NCBI GenBank assembly: GCA_012519495.1
Contig: JAAYQA010000062.1
Coordinates: forward strand, 1-64,000
Length of the DNA stretch: 64,000 nt
Reading direction: 5' to 3'
Origin: Tissierellia bacterium
GTDB taxonomy: Bacteria > Bacillota > Clostridia > Tissierellales > Peptoniphilaceae
Below, piece after piece: positions 1 through 8,909 of the stretch. A model generated the notes under the pieces. That model saw nothing but the letters and a program-made list of their open reading frames with translations, was not told the DNA's origin and ran no database searches. Positions within the stretch are counted from its first letter, which is position 1. Each line of letters starts with the position of its first letter. The position numbers and the translations under genes are program-made.

Positions 1-145
1 GCGGAAGGATTGATATTTTGTAGCGGCGATCGTAGTGGCCGTGTTCCATATCGGCCACGCGCCAAACGTTCACCAAACAACGCGACCCACATTCTAATAC
101 CGCACACCTTCATACCCGTACCTCTTTTCTATCAATCCTTCCTCT
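1..145 (+). repeat. Dispersed hairpin repeat, copy A (cut by window start)
   Basis: This is a non-coding repeat whose core recurs at 11388-11481, 13698-13782 and 61366-61575. The core is a hairpin with arms GTGGCCG (35-41) and CGGCCAC (52-58) around a 10-base loop (42-51), followed by GCGCCAAACGT. In this copy a 13-base inverted repeat, 3-15 with 130-142, brackets the core. It shares extra sequence with copy D, both left of the hairpin (TTGTAGCGGCGAT) and right of it (CCTCTTTTCT). The function is unknown and nothing here looks coding. Confidence 0.8.
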
Positions 146-150
146 CCCAT

Positions 151-250
151 GGGCGCCTTCAGGCGTCTATTTCATAACCCGTGCAAGCGAAGCGATGCAC
201 GCAGTTATTTCACAGCGCGCAGCGCTATTTCATTGCACCTCAGGCGCTTA
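151..250. repeat. Modular ATTTCAT-spaced small hairpins
   Basis: ATTTCAT-type boxes lie at 169-175, 207-213 (ATTTCAC) and 227-233. They are separated by short palindromes: CGTGCA/TGCACG at 180-185/196-201, and AGCGC/GCGCT at 214-218/222-226. The same block style, TGAAATA next to GC-rich palindromes, recurs beside the other repeat copies near 11352-11410, 13620-13690 and 61660-61760. It sits just upstream of the promoter of the XRE-cupin gene. The role is unknown. Confidence 0.6.
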
Positions 251-254
251 TCTA

Positions 255-283
255 TTGCAATTGGTTCTTCTGGGCGTTATAAT
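255..283 (+). promoter_or_regulatory. Promoter of the XRE-cupin/GRE operon, with adjacent palindrome
   Basis: TTGCAA (255-260) and TATAAT (278-283) are separated by 17 bases. A perfect 12-base palindrome, ATATTTAAATAT (284-295), begins immediately after the -10 and would lie near the transcription start. It is a plausible operator for the regulator encoded just downstream. The operator role is inferred. Confidence 0.65.
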
Positions 284-325
284 ATATTTAAATATGTTAT
301 AGCGTTTTTAAAAGGGGGTGCTACC

Positions 326-874
326 GTGGTGGATCCTACACCGCGCATTGGGAAGGAGATCCGGCGTGTGCGGACGGAGCAGGGACTGACTTTGGAGGAG
401 GCCGCGCAGCGGTCAAATGTGAGCAAGGCGATGCTGGGGCAGATTGAACGCGGGGAATCGAATCCGACGATTTCGATACTTTGGAAGATTTCGAGCGGGC
501 TGCGGGTGAGTTTATCGACTTTGCTTTCGTTTGCACAGGAGGATTATGAGGTTATTTCGATTTCGGATCTGCCTGCGGTGCGAACGACGGACGGGAAAAT
601 GCAATTATATGATGTGTTTTCTTTTAATCCGATTTCCGGGTTTGAGTATTTTTATATCACTTTGGAACCGGGCGCGCGGCATGCGTCCAATCCGCATGAT
701 AATGCGTCCGGCGAGTATATTGTTGTCACAGAGGGGACGCTGACACTCCTGCTGGAGGATAAGGCGTTTGAACTGCGCGCGCCGGCGGCGATTCAGTTTC
801 ATCCGCTGAGCGGTCACGCGTATGAGAACCGCGGAAAGGAACGGGTTGTGTTTCAGAATATTGTACGATACTAA
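326..874 (+). CDS. XRE-family regulator with C-terminal cupin domain
   Basis: This is a 182-residue DNA-binding regulator. An N-terminal Cro/C1-type helix-turn-helix spans roughly residues 8-62 (TLEEAAQRSNVSKAMLGQIE region), and a cupin sensor domain follows at about 110-178. Family members bind a small ligand in the cupin and usually control adjacent catabolic genes. I chose GTG at 326 because AAAGGGGG sits just upstream; a reading frame opening further 5' runs through repeat DNA and the promoter. The GRE gene starts 16 bases after the stop, so this regulator most likely controls the GRE and activase. The ligand is unknown. Confidence 0.88.
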   Translation: MVDPTPRIGKEIRRVRTEQGLTLEEAAQRSNVSKAMLGQIERGESNPTISILWKISSGLRVSLSTLLSFAQEDYEVISISDLPAVRTTDGKMQLYDVFSFNPISGFEYFYITLEPGARHASNPHDNASGEYIVVTEGTLTLLLEDKAFELRAPAAIQFHPLSGHAYENRGKERVVFQNIVRY

Positions 875-890
875 TATCGGGAGGACGAAA

Positions 891-3260
891 ATGGCATTAA
901 CAGATCGTATCCGAAAGGCGAAGGATGCCTATATTGAGGCAAAACCGGCAATTTCTTATGAGAGAGCCCGCCTTTTCACGGAGAGTCACAAACAAACCGA
1001 GGGTGAGAGCATTCCGATTCGCCGGGCCAAGGCTTTTAAGCACACCTGTGAGAATCTGGTCACGCCGATTTTTGACGGAGAACTGATTGTCGGTGCTACG
1101 GGCGAATTTCGCAAATGCGGCATATTGACACCGGAGTTTTCCTGGACCTGGGTGGATCGGGAGATGGATAATTTCGACAAGCGGGTGCAGGATCCGTATG
1201 AAATGACGGATGAACAGCGCGCCTATGTGCGGGAGCATATCTTCCCGTACTGGGAAGGCAAGTCGCTGGAGGAGGCATTTTTGGCTCGCGTGGATCCGGA
1301 CGTGGCCAAGGTGGCCGTGGATACAGGGATTATCGACAATGATTCCAAATGGCGTCAGGCTGTGGGGGAAATTACGCCGGACTATGCAGGCGCTTTTCGC
1401 AAAGGATTTGGCGGGATTCTTAAAGAAGTAAAGGAAAGAACCGAAGCCTTGTCGCCTTCCAGACAGACAGATCGCAAAAAACGCGAATTCTATGAATCGG
1501 TCCGCCTGACGACAGAGGGCATCATCACGCTGGCAAACCGCTATGCCGATCAGGCAGAGCAAATGGCAGCACAGGAGACGGATACGGAAAGAATAGAAGA
1601 ACTGCTCGAGATTGCAGCGGTTTGTCGTAAAGTACCCGAGCATTCGCCGGAGAGTTTCCGCGAGGCTTTGCAGTTTGTCTGGTTTGTACAACTGGGCGGG
1701 ATTCTGTCCGAGAATCCGCTGGCACTGAATCCGGGGCGTTTTGATCAGTTTATGTTTCCGTATTATGAACGGGATATCGCTTCGGGAAAGGAAACGGATG
1801 CAAGTATTTTAGAGCTGATCGAATGCTATTGGCTGAAGCTTTCGGAATGGGTCTGGACGATTTCTGCCAATACGGCGGAATTTTTTGCCGGATATAATCA
1901 GTTTCAGAATCTGACCGTGGGCGGCAAAAAACGGGACGGTTCGGATGCAACGAATCCGGTTACGCTGCTTGCTTTGCAGGCGACGGCGGAATTGCAGACG
2001 CATCAGCCGGGTCTGTCTGTGCGGCTGCATCAGGACGCGCCGAAGGAGTTTGTGGACGCCGTAACGGATCTGGTCAGTCTGGGAACGGGATTTCCTGCGA
2101 TTCACAATGATCAGGCCGGTTATCAGATGCTGATCAATGCCGGCTATCAGCCGGAGGATGCACGCGACTGGAACAATTGTGGTTGTGTGGTTCCGCATTA
2201 TACGAATACCTTTGAATGGACATCGGCGGTAAATGTCAACTTTACGGCTGCCTTGGAGTATGCGCTGAATCAGGGTGAGAGCCGGCTTACCGGCGAGAAA
2301 ATGGGCCTTTCGGAAAAGGACCCGGCCGGTTTTTCCAGCTATGAAGAGGTGGAAGCTGCGTTTTTCCGCCAGTTTGACCGCCTGATTGCGATCGGGGTGG
2401 AGGTCAGTCTGCTGGCGCAGGAACTGCATACACAAATGGTACCGCGTCCGTTTTTGTCTTCTCTGAACGGGGACTGCCTCCGCGAAGGAAAAGACCTCGT
2501 GGATGGCGGTGCCAAGTATAATCTCGGTCCGGTGCTTACAGGCATCGGGCTGGCGGTAACGGCCAATTCCTTAGAGGCGATCCGCAAGTTGGTGTTTGAG
2601 GAAAAAGTGGTGGATATGCAGACGCTGATCCGCGCTTTGGATGCCGACTGGGAGGGCTATGAGACCTTGCGCGAAGCGTGTATCCATGCACCGAAATACG
2701 GCAACGATATCGAGAGTGTAGACAGCATTGCCAGAAAAATTGCCAATCACTATTATGCCGAAGTCCATTCCTATGACGATTACTACGGGAATCCGTTCAA
2801 TTCCGCTTTCATGGGCATATCCAATTATCTGCCTACGGGCAAGGTGATTGCAGCTACGCCTTGCGGAAGAAAGGCCAAAGAACCGTTGTCGGAAGGGGTA
2901 TCCCCGTTTGCGGGTTCGGATACATCGACGCCTTTGGCGGCGATGCGATCGGCAGCCAAACTGAATCAGGATATGCATTCGGGCGGTACGCTGCTGAATT
3001 TGCGGCTGCAGTCGGATCTGGTAGAAACAAAGCGTGGCCGCAGCAATTTAGGGGCCATGATCCAGGCGTTTTTCTCCCTGGGTGCATTTCATGTGCAGTT
3101 TAATACCCTGTCTACGGAAACCCTTTTGGATGCGCAGGCGCATCCGGAAAACTACCGGGATCTGCTGGTGCGGGTAGCCGGCTACAGCACACAGTTTGTG
3201 AATCTGTCCCGTTCCATGCAGGATGCGATCATTGCACGCAATGCGCATAATACCTTCTGA
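891..3260 (+). CDS. Glycyl radical enzyme of unassigned specificity
   Basis: This 789-residue protein has the length and architecture of the PFL/diol-dehydratase glycyl radical family. The C-terminal radical loop reads RVAGYSTQF with the radical glycine at residue 764. The thiyl-radical cysteine is Cys432 in NNCGCVVP, with a second cysteine at 430. Dehydratases and arylacetate decarboxylases usually carry GCVEP, and PFL carries CCVSP; here the acid-base Glu position is Val, so neither standard class fits. The start at 891 has GGGAGGA upstream. The radical-SAM activase follows one base after the stop. The enzyme would be anaerobic and cytoplasmic. The substrate is not predictable; a link to the neighbouring glutamate pathway is only suggested by position. 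Confidence 0.9.
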   Translation: MALTDRIRKAKDAYIEAKPAISYERARLFTESHKQTEGESIPIRRAKAFKHTCENLVTPIFDGELIVGATGEFRKCGILTPEFSWTWVDREMDNFDKRVQDPYEMTDEQRAYVREHIFPYWEGKSLEEAFLARVDPDVAKVAVDTGIIDNDSKWRQAVGEITPDYAGAFRKGFGGILKEVKERTEALSPSRQTDRKKREFYESVRLTTEGIITLANRYADQAEQMAAQETDTERIEELLEIAAVCRKVPEHSPESFREALQFVWFVQLGGILSENPLALNPGRFDQFMFPYYERDIASGKETDASILELIECYWLKLSEWVWTISANTAEFFAGYNQFQNLTVGGKKRDGSDATNPVTLLALQATAELQTHQPGLSVRLHQDAPKEFVDAVTDLVSLGTGFPAIHNDQAGYQMLINAGYQPEDARDWNNCGCVVPHYTNTFEWTSAVNVNFTAALEYALNQGESRLTGEKMGLSEKDPAGFSSYEEVEAAFFRQFDRLIAIGVEVSLLAQELHTQMVPRPFLSSLNGDCLREGKDLVDGGAKYNLGPVLTGIGLAVTANSLEAIRKLVFEEKVVDMQTLIRALDADWEGYETLREACIHAPKYGNDIESVDSIARKIANHYYAEVHSYDDYYGNPFNSAFMGISNYLPTGKVIAATPCGRKAKEPLSEGVSPFAGSDTSTPLAAMRSAAKLNQDMHSGGTLLNLRLQSDLVETKRGRSNLGAMIQAFFSLGAFHVQFNTLSTETLLDAQAHPENYRDLLVRVAGYSTQFVNLSRSMQDAIIARNAHNTF

Positions 3261-3261
3261 T

Positions 3262-4167
3262 ATGCCGGCCGGGAAAACCGTCGGCTATCTGATCGATGTA
3301 CAGCATTACAGTGTAAACGACGGAGACGGGATTCGCACCACGATCTTTTTTGCCGGCTGCAATATGCGCTGCCAATGGTGTGCGAATCCCGAGAGCTTTA
3401 CAACCTTTGACAAGATTCTGCACACGGAAAGCAGCTGTGTGCGCTGCGGACGGTGTACGCAGGTGTGTCCGTCCGGGGTCGGAATGAATCTGTCGGATCC
3501 TGCAGAACGAAGAAAATGCATCAGCTGCGGGCGCTGCGTCGCGGTTTGCCCGAGCGGCAGCCGCAAGTCGGCCATCCGGACGGTCACGATGCAGGAAATT
3601 GTGGACGAGGTGGAGAAGCACCGCCTGTTCTACCGTTTTTCCGGCGGAGGGATCACTTTTTCCGGTGGAGAAGCCTCCCGCCAGTTTCCGTTTTTGGATG
3701 CATTGTCGGGTGCATTGTACGATGCCGGCCACGATCTTTGTCTGGAAAGCAACGGGCATTTTTCATACGAACAGATGCAGCCGGTACTCAAGCGCCTGGC
3801 ACTGTGCTTTATCGACATCAAACATATGGATCCGCTTGTCCATCGCCGTTTTACCGGCATGGGAAACGAAAAAACGCTGGATACGATCCGGCGTATCGGA
3901 AAAACCGATCTGCCGCTGGTGGTGCGCGTGCCTGTGATTCAGACTGTCAATGCCGAGGATGCGCAGATTCGTGCCATCGCCCGCTTTGTCAAAGAAGCGG
4001 TGCGAACCCCCCGCATCGAACTGTTGCCGTATCACAGTTACGGCGAAGTGAAATATGCTTCTCTCGGTATGCGCCAACCCGACCCGCGCTTTTGTGCACC
4101 GGAAGAAATGCACCGTTTGGAGGAGATTGTGGAAGCGGAGGGTGTCAGAGTCGAACATTTTGCATAG
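3262..4167 (+). CDS. Glycyl-radical-enzyme activating enzyme (radical SAM)
   Basis: About 301 residues. The radical-SAM motif is CNMRCQWC (Cys33, 37, 40), which binds the 4Fe-4S cluster that cleaves S-adenosylmethionine. A two-cluster ferredoxin insert follows: Cys59/62/65/69 and Cys86/89/92/96. The SAM-binding GGE motif is at 134-137. This layout is typical of activases for non-PFL glycyl radical enzymes. The protein installs the glycyl radical on Gly764 of the upstream enzyme. I take ATG 3262, one base past the upstream stop, implying translational coupling; ATG 3241 is an alternative, and neither has a strong ribosome binding site. Confidence 0.92.
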   Translation: MPAGKTVGYLIDVQHYSVNDGDGIRTTIFFAGCNMRCQWCANPESFTTFDKILHTESSCVRCGRCTQVCPSGVGMNLSDPAERRKCISCGRCVAVCPSGSRKSAIRTVTMQEIVDEVEKHRLFYRFSGGGITFSGGEASRQFPFLDALSGALYDAGHDLCLESNGHFSYEQMQPVLKRLALCFIDIKHMDPLVHRRFTGMGNEKTLDTIRRIGKTDLPLVVRVPVIQTVNAEDAQIRAIARFVKEAVRTPRIELLPYHSYGEVKYASLGMRQPDPRFCAPEEMHRLEEIVEAEGVRVEHFA

Positions 4168-4238
4168 AAACATCGGCGCAATAAAACCGACCTTACGCCG
4201 TGTAGAATAAGGAAGTGGATTTTACGGGCATATATCCA

Positions 4239-4264
4239 ACAGGCGCTCTCGGGCGCCTGTTTTA
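4239..4264 (+). terminator. Terminator after the GRE activase
   Basis: An 8-bp stem, ACAGGCGC (4239-4246) with GCGCCTGT (4253-4260), has a 6-base loop and is followed by TTTATT. It separates the GRE transcript from the glutamate mutase transcript. Confidence 0.85.
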
Positions 4265-4281
4265 TTGCCCTTCCGGTTTTG

Positions 4282-4310
4282 TTTACATATAGGTGAACAA
4301 TTTGTATAAT
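4282..4310 (+). promoter_or_regulatory. Promoter of the methylaspartate operon
   Basis: TTTACA (4282-4287) and TATAAT (4305-4310) have a 17-base spacer, close to the sigma-A consensus. The leader to glmS is about 100 bases; I saw no cobalamin riboswitch in it. Confidence 0.8.
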
Positions 4311-4418
4311 GGTTGTGTAAAGGATTGCGAAAGCTTGACCTAATAACTGGTGGTTGCGAATGTATCGGGGAAGGGCTGGGTTATTACCTATCCAATAAAG
4401 ATGCACGAGGGAGGCAGC

Positions 4419-4835
4419 ATGGACAAACAGCAGGTAGTCATGGGAGTAATCGGGGCCGATGTGCACGCAGTCGGCATACGTATCCTTGATTACGCATACA
4501 CGGAGGCAGGGTTCTCCGTGCACAATTTAGGCGTGATGGTGAGCCAGGAAGAGTTTATTCAAGCGGCGGTGGAAACCGACGCTGTTTGTATTTTGGTCAG
4601 TTCATTGTATGGACACGGAGAACTGGACTGCCGTGGCCTGCGGGACAAATGCAGGGAAGCGGGGATCGGTGACATACTCCTGTATGTCGGAGGCAATATT
4701 GTCGTTGGCAAGCAACCGTTTGAGGAAGTAGAAAAACGATTTCTCGCCATGGGTTTCAATCGGGTGTTTCCGCCGGGTTCCACGCCGGAGGAAGGCATTG
4801 AAACCCTGAAGAAGGATCTGCAGATTTCGTCATGA
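4419..4835 (+). CDS. glmS: Glutamate (methylaspartate) mutase, small B12-binding subunit S
   Basis: This 138-residue protein has a B12-binding Rossmann fold. The DxHxxG motif is Asp14-Val-His16-Ala-Val-Gly19, with His16 at the position of the axial cobalt ligand in clostridial glutamate mutase. The downstream SSLYGHG and YVGGN segments match the cobalamin-tail pocket. With subunit E it rearranges L-glutamate to (2S,3S)-3-methylaspartate, the first step of the methylaspartate fermentation. ATG 4419 is preferred over ATG 4401 because GAGGGAGG precedes it. Its last four bases overlap glmL (ATGA). This symbol is also used for an unrelated glucosamine synthase. Confidence 0.96.
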   Translation: MDKQQVVMGVIGADVHAVGIRILDYAYTEAGFSVHNLGVMVSQEEFIQAAVETDAVCILVSSLYGHGELDCRGLRDKCREAGIGDILLYVGGNIVVGKQPFEEVEKRFLAMGFNRVFPPGSTPEEGIETLKKDLQISS

Positions 4836-6217
4836 CGCATCCGGTTCTGCTTATTGATTTCGGCAGTACGTATACGAAAATCACCGCGGTGGATACCGAT
4901 AGCGGCACGCTTTTGCAGACGGCGCAAAGCTTTACAACGGTAGAAACCGATATACGGGACGGATTGCAAAATGCACTGCAGAAAGCGGATGTAACGCTGG
5001 AGGACTTTGCTGCGGTATATGCCTGTTCGAGTGCGGCGGGCGGGCTGAGGATGGCGGTCAGCGGTTTGATGCCGGATCTGACATCCAAAGCGGCGCGCAT
5101 GGCGGCTTTGGGAGCCGGAGCGAAGGTGGTGCGCAGTTTCAGCCACGAACTGACGCAAGACGATCAGGAAGAGATCCGGGCGATTGCTCCGGATATTCTG
5201 CTTTTGTGCGGTGGAACCGACGGCGGCAACCGGACTTGTATTGAACACAATGCCCGCGTACTGGCAGATCTGGATCCGGCATTTCCCATCATTTTTGCGG
5301 GGAACCGTTCGGCAAAGGATACCTGCCGGACGATTCTAAAAGACCGGAATGTATATTATTGCGATAATGTGCTGCCTGCGCTGGATACGATCCGCGTGGA
5401 AGAAGTACAGCAGATTATTCGCGCGATCTTTCAGAAGAATATTGTACGCGGCAAGGGACTTTCGCAGGTAAATGAGATTCTGGACCGGATCGCCATGCCG
5501 ACACCGGGTGCGGTGCACCGGGCACTGGAGTTGCTTTCCGGTGGGACGAAGAATACAAAAGGCTGGGGCGAGCTGCTCGGAGTGGATCTGGGTGGGGCGA
5601 CAACGGATGTGTATTCCATGGCGGCAGGCGATCCGCAAATGGCCAATGTTACCTTAAAGGGTTTGCCGGAGCCGTTTTCCAAACGTACCGTGGAGGGCGA
5701 TATCGGGATGCGATACAGCCTTTTGGGCGTGGTGGAAGAGTCCGGCTACGAGCGTCTGGCAGAAATCAGCGGTCTGCCCTCTGCACAGCTTCCTGCGATG
5801 CTGGCGTCGCTGGATACGGAGAAGGCGTATTTGCCTTCGGACACGGCGTTTGCTGCTCTGGATGCAGCGGTTGCATCGGAGGCCTTGCGCATTGCGATCA
5901 GTCGGCATACGGGCCGTCTGGAAGAGTTTTATACGCCGATGGGCCGGCAGTATCTGCAGACCGGCAAGGATTTGCGCACGGTGAATACGCTGATTGCCAC
6001 CGGCGGTGCTTTGCTGCATGCAAAGGATCTGCCTGCGATTGTATCGCGCGCACTGTATACCGAGTCGGATCCGTCGCTGTTGTTACCTGAAACGATGGAA
6101 ATCTGGCTGGACCGAAACTATATTTTATCGGCTATGGGCGTTTTGTCGGAGCATGATCCCGATGCAGCGCTAGCAATTTTAACAAAGGAGCTTGTACATG
6201 TCCGAAATGAGCAATAG
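4832..6217 (+). CDS. glmL: Glutamate mutase accessory protein L (reactivase-like ATPase)
   Basis: 461 residues. The N-terminus, [15 protein letters not shown], is the phosphate-1 motif of the actin/Hsp70 ATPase fold, and [15 protein letters not shown] near the middle supplies the second nucleotide-binding segment. GlmL/MutL proteins lie between the S and E subunit genes in methylaspartate operons and are thought to protect or reactivate the B12 enzyme. The gene is coupled to glmS by a 4-base overlap and overlaps glmE by 20 bases. The family assignment is firm; the reactivation role is family knowledge. Confidence 0.94.
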   Translation: MTHPVLLIDFGSTYTKITAVDTDSGTLLQTAQSFTTVETDIRDGLQNALQKADVTLEDFAAVYACSSAAGGLRMAVSGLMPDLTSKAARMAALGAGAKVVRSFSHELTQDDQEEIRAIAPDILLLCGGTDGGNRTCIEHNARVLADLDPAFPIIFAGNRSAKDTCRTILKDRNVYYCDNVLPALDTIRVEEVQQIIRAIFQKNIVRGKGLSQVNEILDRIAMPTPGAVHRALELLSGGTKNTKGWGELLGVDLGGATTDVYSMAAGDPQMANVTLKGLPEPFSKRTVEGDIGMRYSLLGVVEESGYERLAEISGLPSAQLPAMLASLDTEKAYLPSDTAFAALDAAVASEALRIAISRHTGRLEEFYTPMGRQYLQTGKDLRTVNTLIATGGALLHAKDLPAIVSRALYTESDPSLLLPETMEIWLDRNYILSAMGVLSEHDPDAALAILTKELVHVRNEQ

Positions 6218-7646
6218 ATTACAAAACGACGAATTTTTCCGATTGCGCGAAGAAGTCCTTACGCAGTGGCCGACCGGCGCCGATGTCGACTTTGACGAAG
6301 CGGTGGCGTTTCACAAGGCCTTGCCGGAGAACAAGCTGTTTTCGCTGCAGATGCAAAAAGCGGAGGAGGAAGGCCGTACGCTGATTCAGCCGCGGGCCGG
6401 TGTTCCGCTGGTGCGCGATCATATTGAACTTTTAACGTATCTGCAAAATGAAGGCGGAGCCGATTTGCTCCCGACGACCATCGACTCGTATACGAGACAA
6501 AACCGCTACAAGGAAGCGGAAATCGGGATCGAGGAATCGGTGCGCGAAAACAAGTCGATGCTCAACGGCTTTCCGGCGGTCAACCACGGCGTGGGCGCCT
6601 GCCGGCAGATCATTCAAAGCCTGGACCGTCCGGTACAGGTGCGCCATGGGACGCCGGAGTCGCGTTTGTTGGCGGAAATTACATTGGCCGGCGGTTTTAC
6701 CAGTTTTGAGGGCGGCGGGATTTCGTATAATATTCCGTATTCCAAAAATGTGTCGCTGGAAAAAACGATCACCGACTGGATGTATGTGGACCGGCTGGTG
6801 GGCCTGTATGAGGAAAAGGGCGTCTCTATCAACCGGGAACCGTTTGGTCCGTTGACAGGGACGCTGGTGCCGCCGTTTGTGTCGCATTGCGTTGCGATTA
6901 TTGAAGCGCTTTTAGCGGCCGAACAGGGGGTAAAGAATATTACCGTAGGCTATGGCCAGTGCGGCAATCTGATTCAGGATGTGGCCGCGATCCAGACGCT
7001 GAAATCGCTAACCGAAGAGTATCTGCACAAATTCGGTTTCTATGATGTGAATGTGACAACGGTCCTGCATCAGTGGATGGGCGGCTTCCCGCAGGATGAG
7101 GCGCAGGCATTTGCCGTTATCTCCTGGGGGTCGGCAGTGGCGGCCTTGTCCAAGGTGACAAAAGTAATTGTCAAAACCCCGCATGAGGCGATGGGTGTGC
7201 CGACACGACAGGCCAATGCACAGGGATTACTGTGCACCAAGCAGATGATCAATATGCTGCATGACCAGACATTGAACACGTTCTCTCTGAAGGATGAAAA
7301 AGTAATTATTGCATCGGAAACCCGGGCGGTGCTGGCACGCGTGCTCGAACTGGGCGAGGGCGATATTGCTTCCGGGGCGATCCGTGCTTTTGAAGCGGGC
7401 GTTTTGGATATCCCGTTTGCACCCAGCCGCTACAATGCCGGCAAATTGCTGCCTGCACGCGACAACGACGGCGCGATCCGCGTGTTCCATCCGGGCAATG
7501 TGCCTTTTACACCGGAACTGCGCGAATTCCACAATGAGAAGATACAGGAGCGGGCAGCCTTCGAAAACCGGAAACCTTCGTTCCAGATGGTGACCGATGA
7601 TGTGTATGCGATCAGCAAAGGACGTCTGGTTGGCCGGCCGAAATAA
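6198..7646 (+). CDS. glmE: Glutamate (methylaspartate) mutase, catalytic subunit E
   Basis: 482 residues, the usual length for the catalytic TIM-barrel subunit. It dimerises and binds two S subunits with adenosylcobalamin between them. Recognisable family segments include the substrate-site region around [19 protein letters not shown] and the stretch from [12 protein letters not shown] onward. ATG 6198 is chosen: AAAGGAG lies 8 bases upstream, within the end of glmL. The product, 3-methylaspartate, is the substrate of the next gene's enzyme. Confidence 0.96.
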   Translation: MSEMSNRLQNDEFFRLREEVLTQWPTGADVDFDEAVAFHKALPENKLFSLQMQKAEEEGRTLIQPRAGVPLVRDHIELLTYLQNEGGADLLPTTIDSYTRQNRYKEAEIGIEESVRENKSMLNGFPAVNHGVGACRQIIQSLDRPVQVRHGTPESRLLAEITLAGGFTSFEGGGISYNIPYSKNVSLEKTITDWMYVDRLVGLYEEKGVSINREPFGPLTGTLVPPFVSHCVAIIEALLAAEQGVKNITVGYGQCGNLIQDVAAIQTLKSLTEEYLHKFGFYDVNVTTVLHQWMGGFPQDEAQAFAVISWGSAVAALSKVTKVIVKTPHEAMGVPTRQANAQGLLCTKQMINMLHDQTLNTFSLKDEKVIIASETRAVLARVLELGEGDIASGAIRAFEAGVLDIPFAPSRYNAGKLLPARDNDGAIRVFHPGNVPFTPELREFHNEKIQERAAFENRKPSFQMVTDDVYAISKGRLVGRPK

Positions 7647-7666
7647 ACCATCCTAAGGAGTGGGAC

Positions 7667-8908
7667 ATGAAGATAGAAAAAATTGTTTTGTCACAGGGAC
7701 GAACCGGGTTCTTTTTTGACGATCAGAAGGCGATTCGACTGGGCGCAAAAGCGGACGGAGCGGCCTATACGGGAGAACCTGCGCTTCCCGGTTTTACGGG
7801 TGTGCGACAGGCAGGGGAGTCGATTTCTGTGCAAATGGTATTGGAAGACGGGCAGATTGCACACGGCGATTGTGCGGCTGTGCAGTATTCCGGTGCGAGC
7901 GGCCGGGATCCCTTGTTTTTGGCGGAAGATTTTATCCCGGTTATAGAAGAACATGTGGTACCGGTTTTTGAACAGACGGAGATCACGGAATTTCGTGCGA
8001 TGGCAGATAAGCTGGATGCGATCCGCGTAGACGGAAAACCTCTGCATACAGCCATCAGTTACGGCGTCAGCCAGGCGCTTTTGGATGCGGTGGCCAAAAA
8101 GAACAAAAAAATGGTGTGCGAAGTGATTGCAGACGAATATGGGACCGACGTTTCCGCCACACCCATACCGGTTTTCAGCCAGACCGGCGACGACCGCTAT
8201 ATCAACGCGGATAAAATGATCCTCAAGCGCGTCGATGTCTTGCCGCATGCACTGATCAATCATGTGGAAACGAAGCTGGGTTTGCACGGTGAGAAGCTGT
8301 TGGATTATGTGAAATGGCTGTCTGAACGGATAGCGCTTTTGTCCGGTGAGGATACGTATCGTCCGGTGATTCATCTGGATGTATACGGAACGATCGGGCA
8401 GGTGTTCGGCGAACGTGAATACGAAAAAATGGCCGACTATCTGGCGGCTCTTTCAGAAGCGGCAAAACCCTACGCGCTGCGGATCGAAGGCCCGATGGAT
8501 GCGGGGGGACGCGAAGCACAGATCGAATGCATGGCGGGCTTGCGCCGCTGTCTGGATGAACGGGGGATTCCTGTCGAGATTGTCGCCGATGAATGGTGTA
8601 ATAATGTCGATGATATCCGTGCATTTGCCGATGCAAAGGCAGGGCATATGTTACAGATCAAAACTCCTGACTTAGGCGGCGTGCAGCATATTGCCGAGTC
8701 GGTTTTGTATTGCAAAGAAAAAGGGATCGGCGCGTATCAGGGCGGAACCTGCAACGAAACCGACCGTTCGACCCAGATCTGCATACAGATTGCCATGGCG
8801 GTTCAGCCCGATCAGGTGCTGGCAAAACCGGGCATGGGGGTCGATGAAGGCTTTATGATCGTGTATAACGAAATGCAGCGAATACTGGCATTGCGAAAGG
8901 TAAGATAA
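7667..8908 (+). CDS. mal: Methylaspartate ammonia-lyase
   Basis: 413 residues, enolase superfamily. It removes ammonia from 3-methylaspartate to give mesaconate. The catalytic lysine is in QIKTPDLGG and the partner histidine in INHVETK. The three magnesium carboxylates are in HLDVYG, RIEGPMD and VADEWC, in the expected order along the barrel. It starts 20 bases after glmE with TAAGGAGTGG ahead of ATG 7667. It is the second step of the glutamate pathway. No anomaly seen. Confidence 0.96.
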   Translation: MKIEKIVLSQGRTGFFFDDQKAIRLGAKADGAAYTGEPALPGFTGVRQAGESISVQMVLEDGQIAHGDCAAVQYSGASGRDPLFLAEDFIPVIEEHVVPVFEQTEITEFRAMADKLDAIRVDGKPLHTAISYGVSQALLDAVAKKNKKMVCEVIADEYGTDVSATPIPVFSQTGDDRYINADKMILKRVDVLPHALINHVETKLGLHGEKLLDYVKWLSERIALLSGEDTYRPVIHLDVYGTIGQVFGEREYEKMADYLAALSEAAKPYALRIEGPMDAGGREAQIECMAGLRRCLDERGIPVEIVADEWCNNVDDIRAFADAKAGHMLQIKTPDLGGVQHIAESVLYCKEKGIGAYQGGTCNETDRSTQICIQIAMAVQPDQVLAKPGMGVDEGFMIVYNEMQRILALRKVR

Positions 8909-8909
8909 T

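Noticed and set aside
149-325. N-terminal extension of the XRE-cupin protein from an ATG at 149
   Set aside because: It runs through the palindromic repeat and promoter; GTG 326 has a strong ribosome binding site and gives normal family length.
1809-2435. 208-residue minus-strand frame inside the GRE gene
   Set aside because: Shadow frame, basic and low in recognisable motifs; the sense strand carries the GRE active site.
4311-4418. Possible cobalamin riboswitch ahead of the B12-dependent mutase
   Set aside because: The leader is only about 100 bases and shows no B12-box or the needed multi-stem layout.
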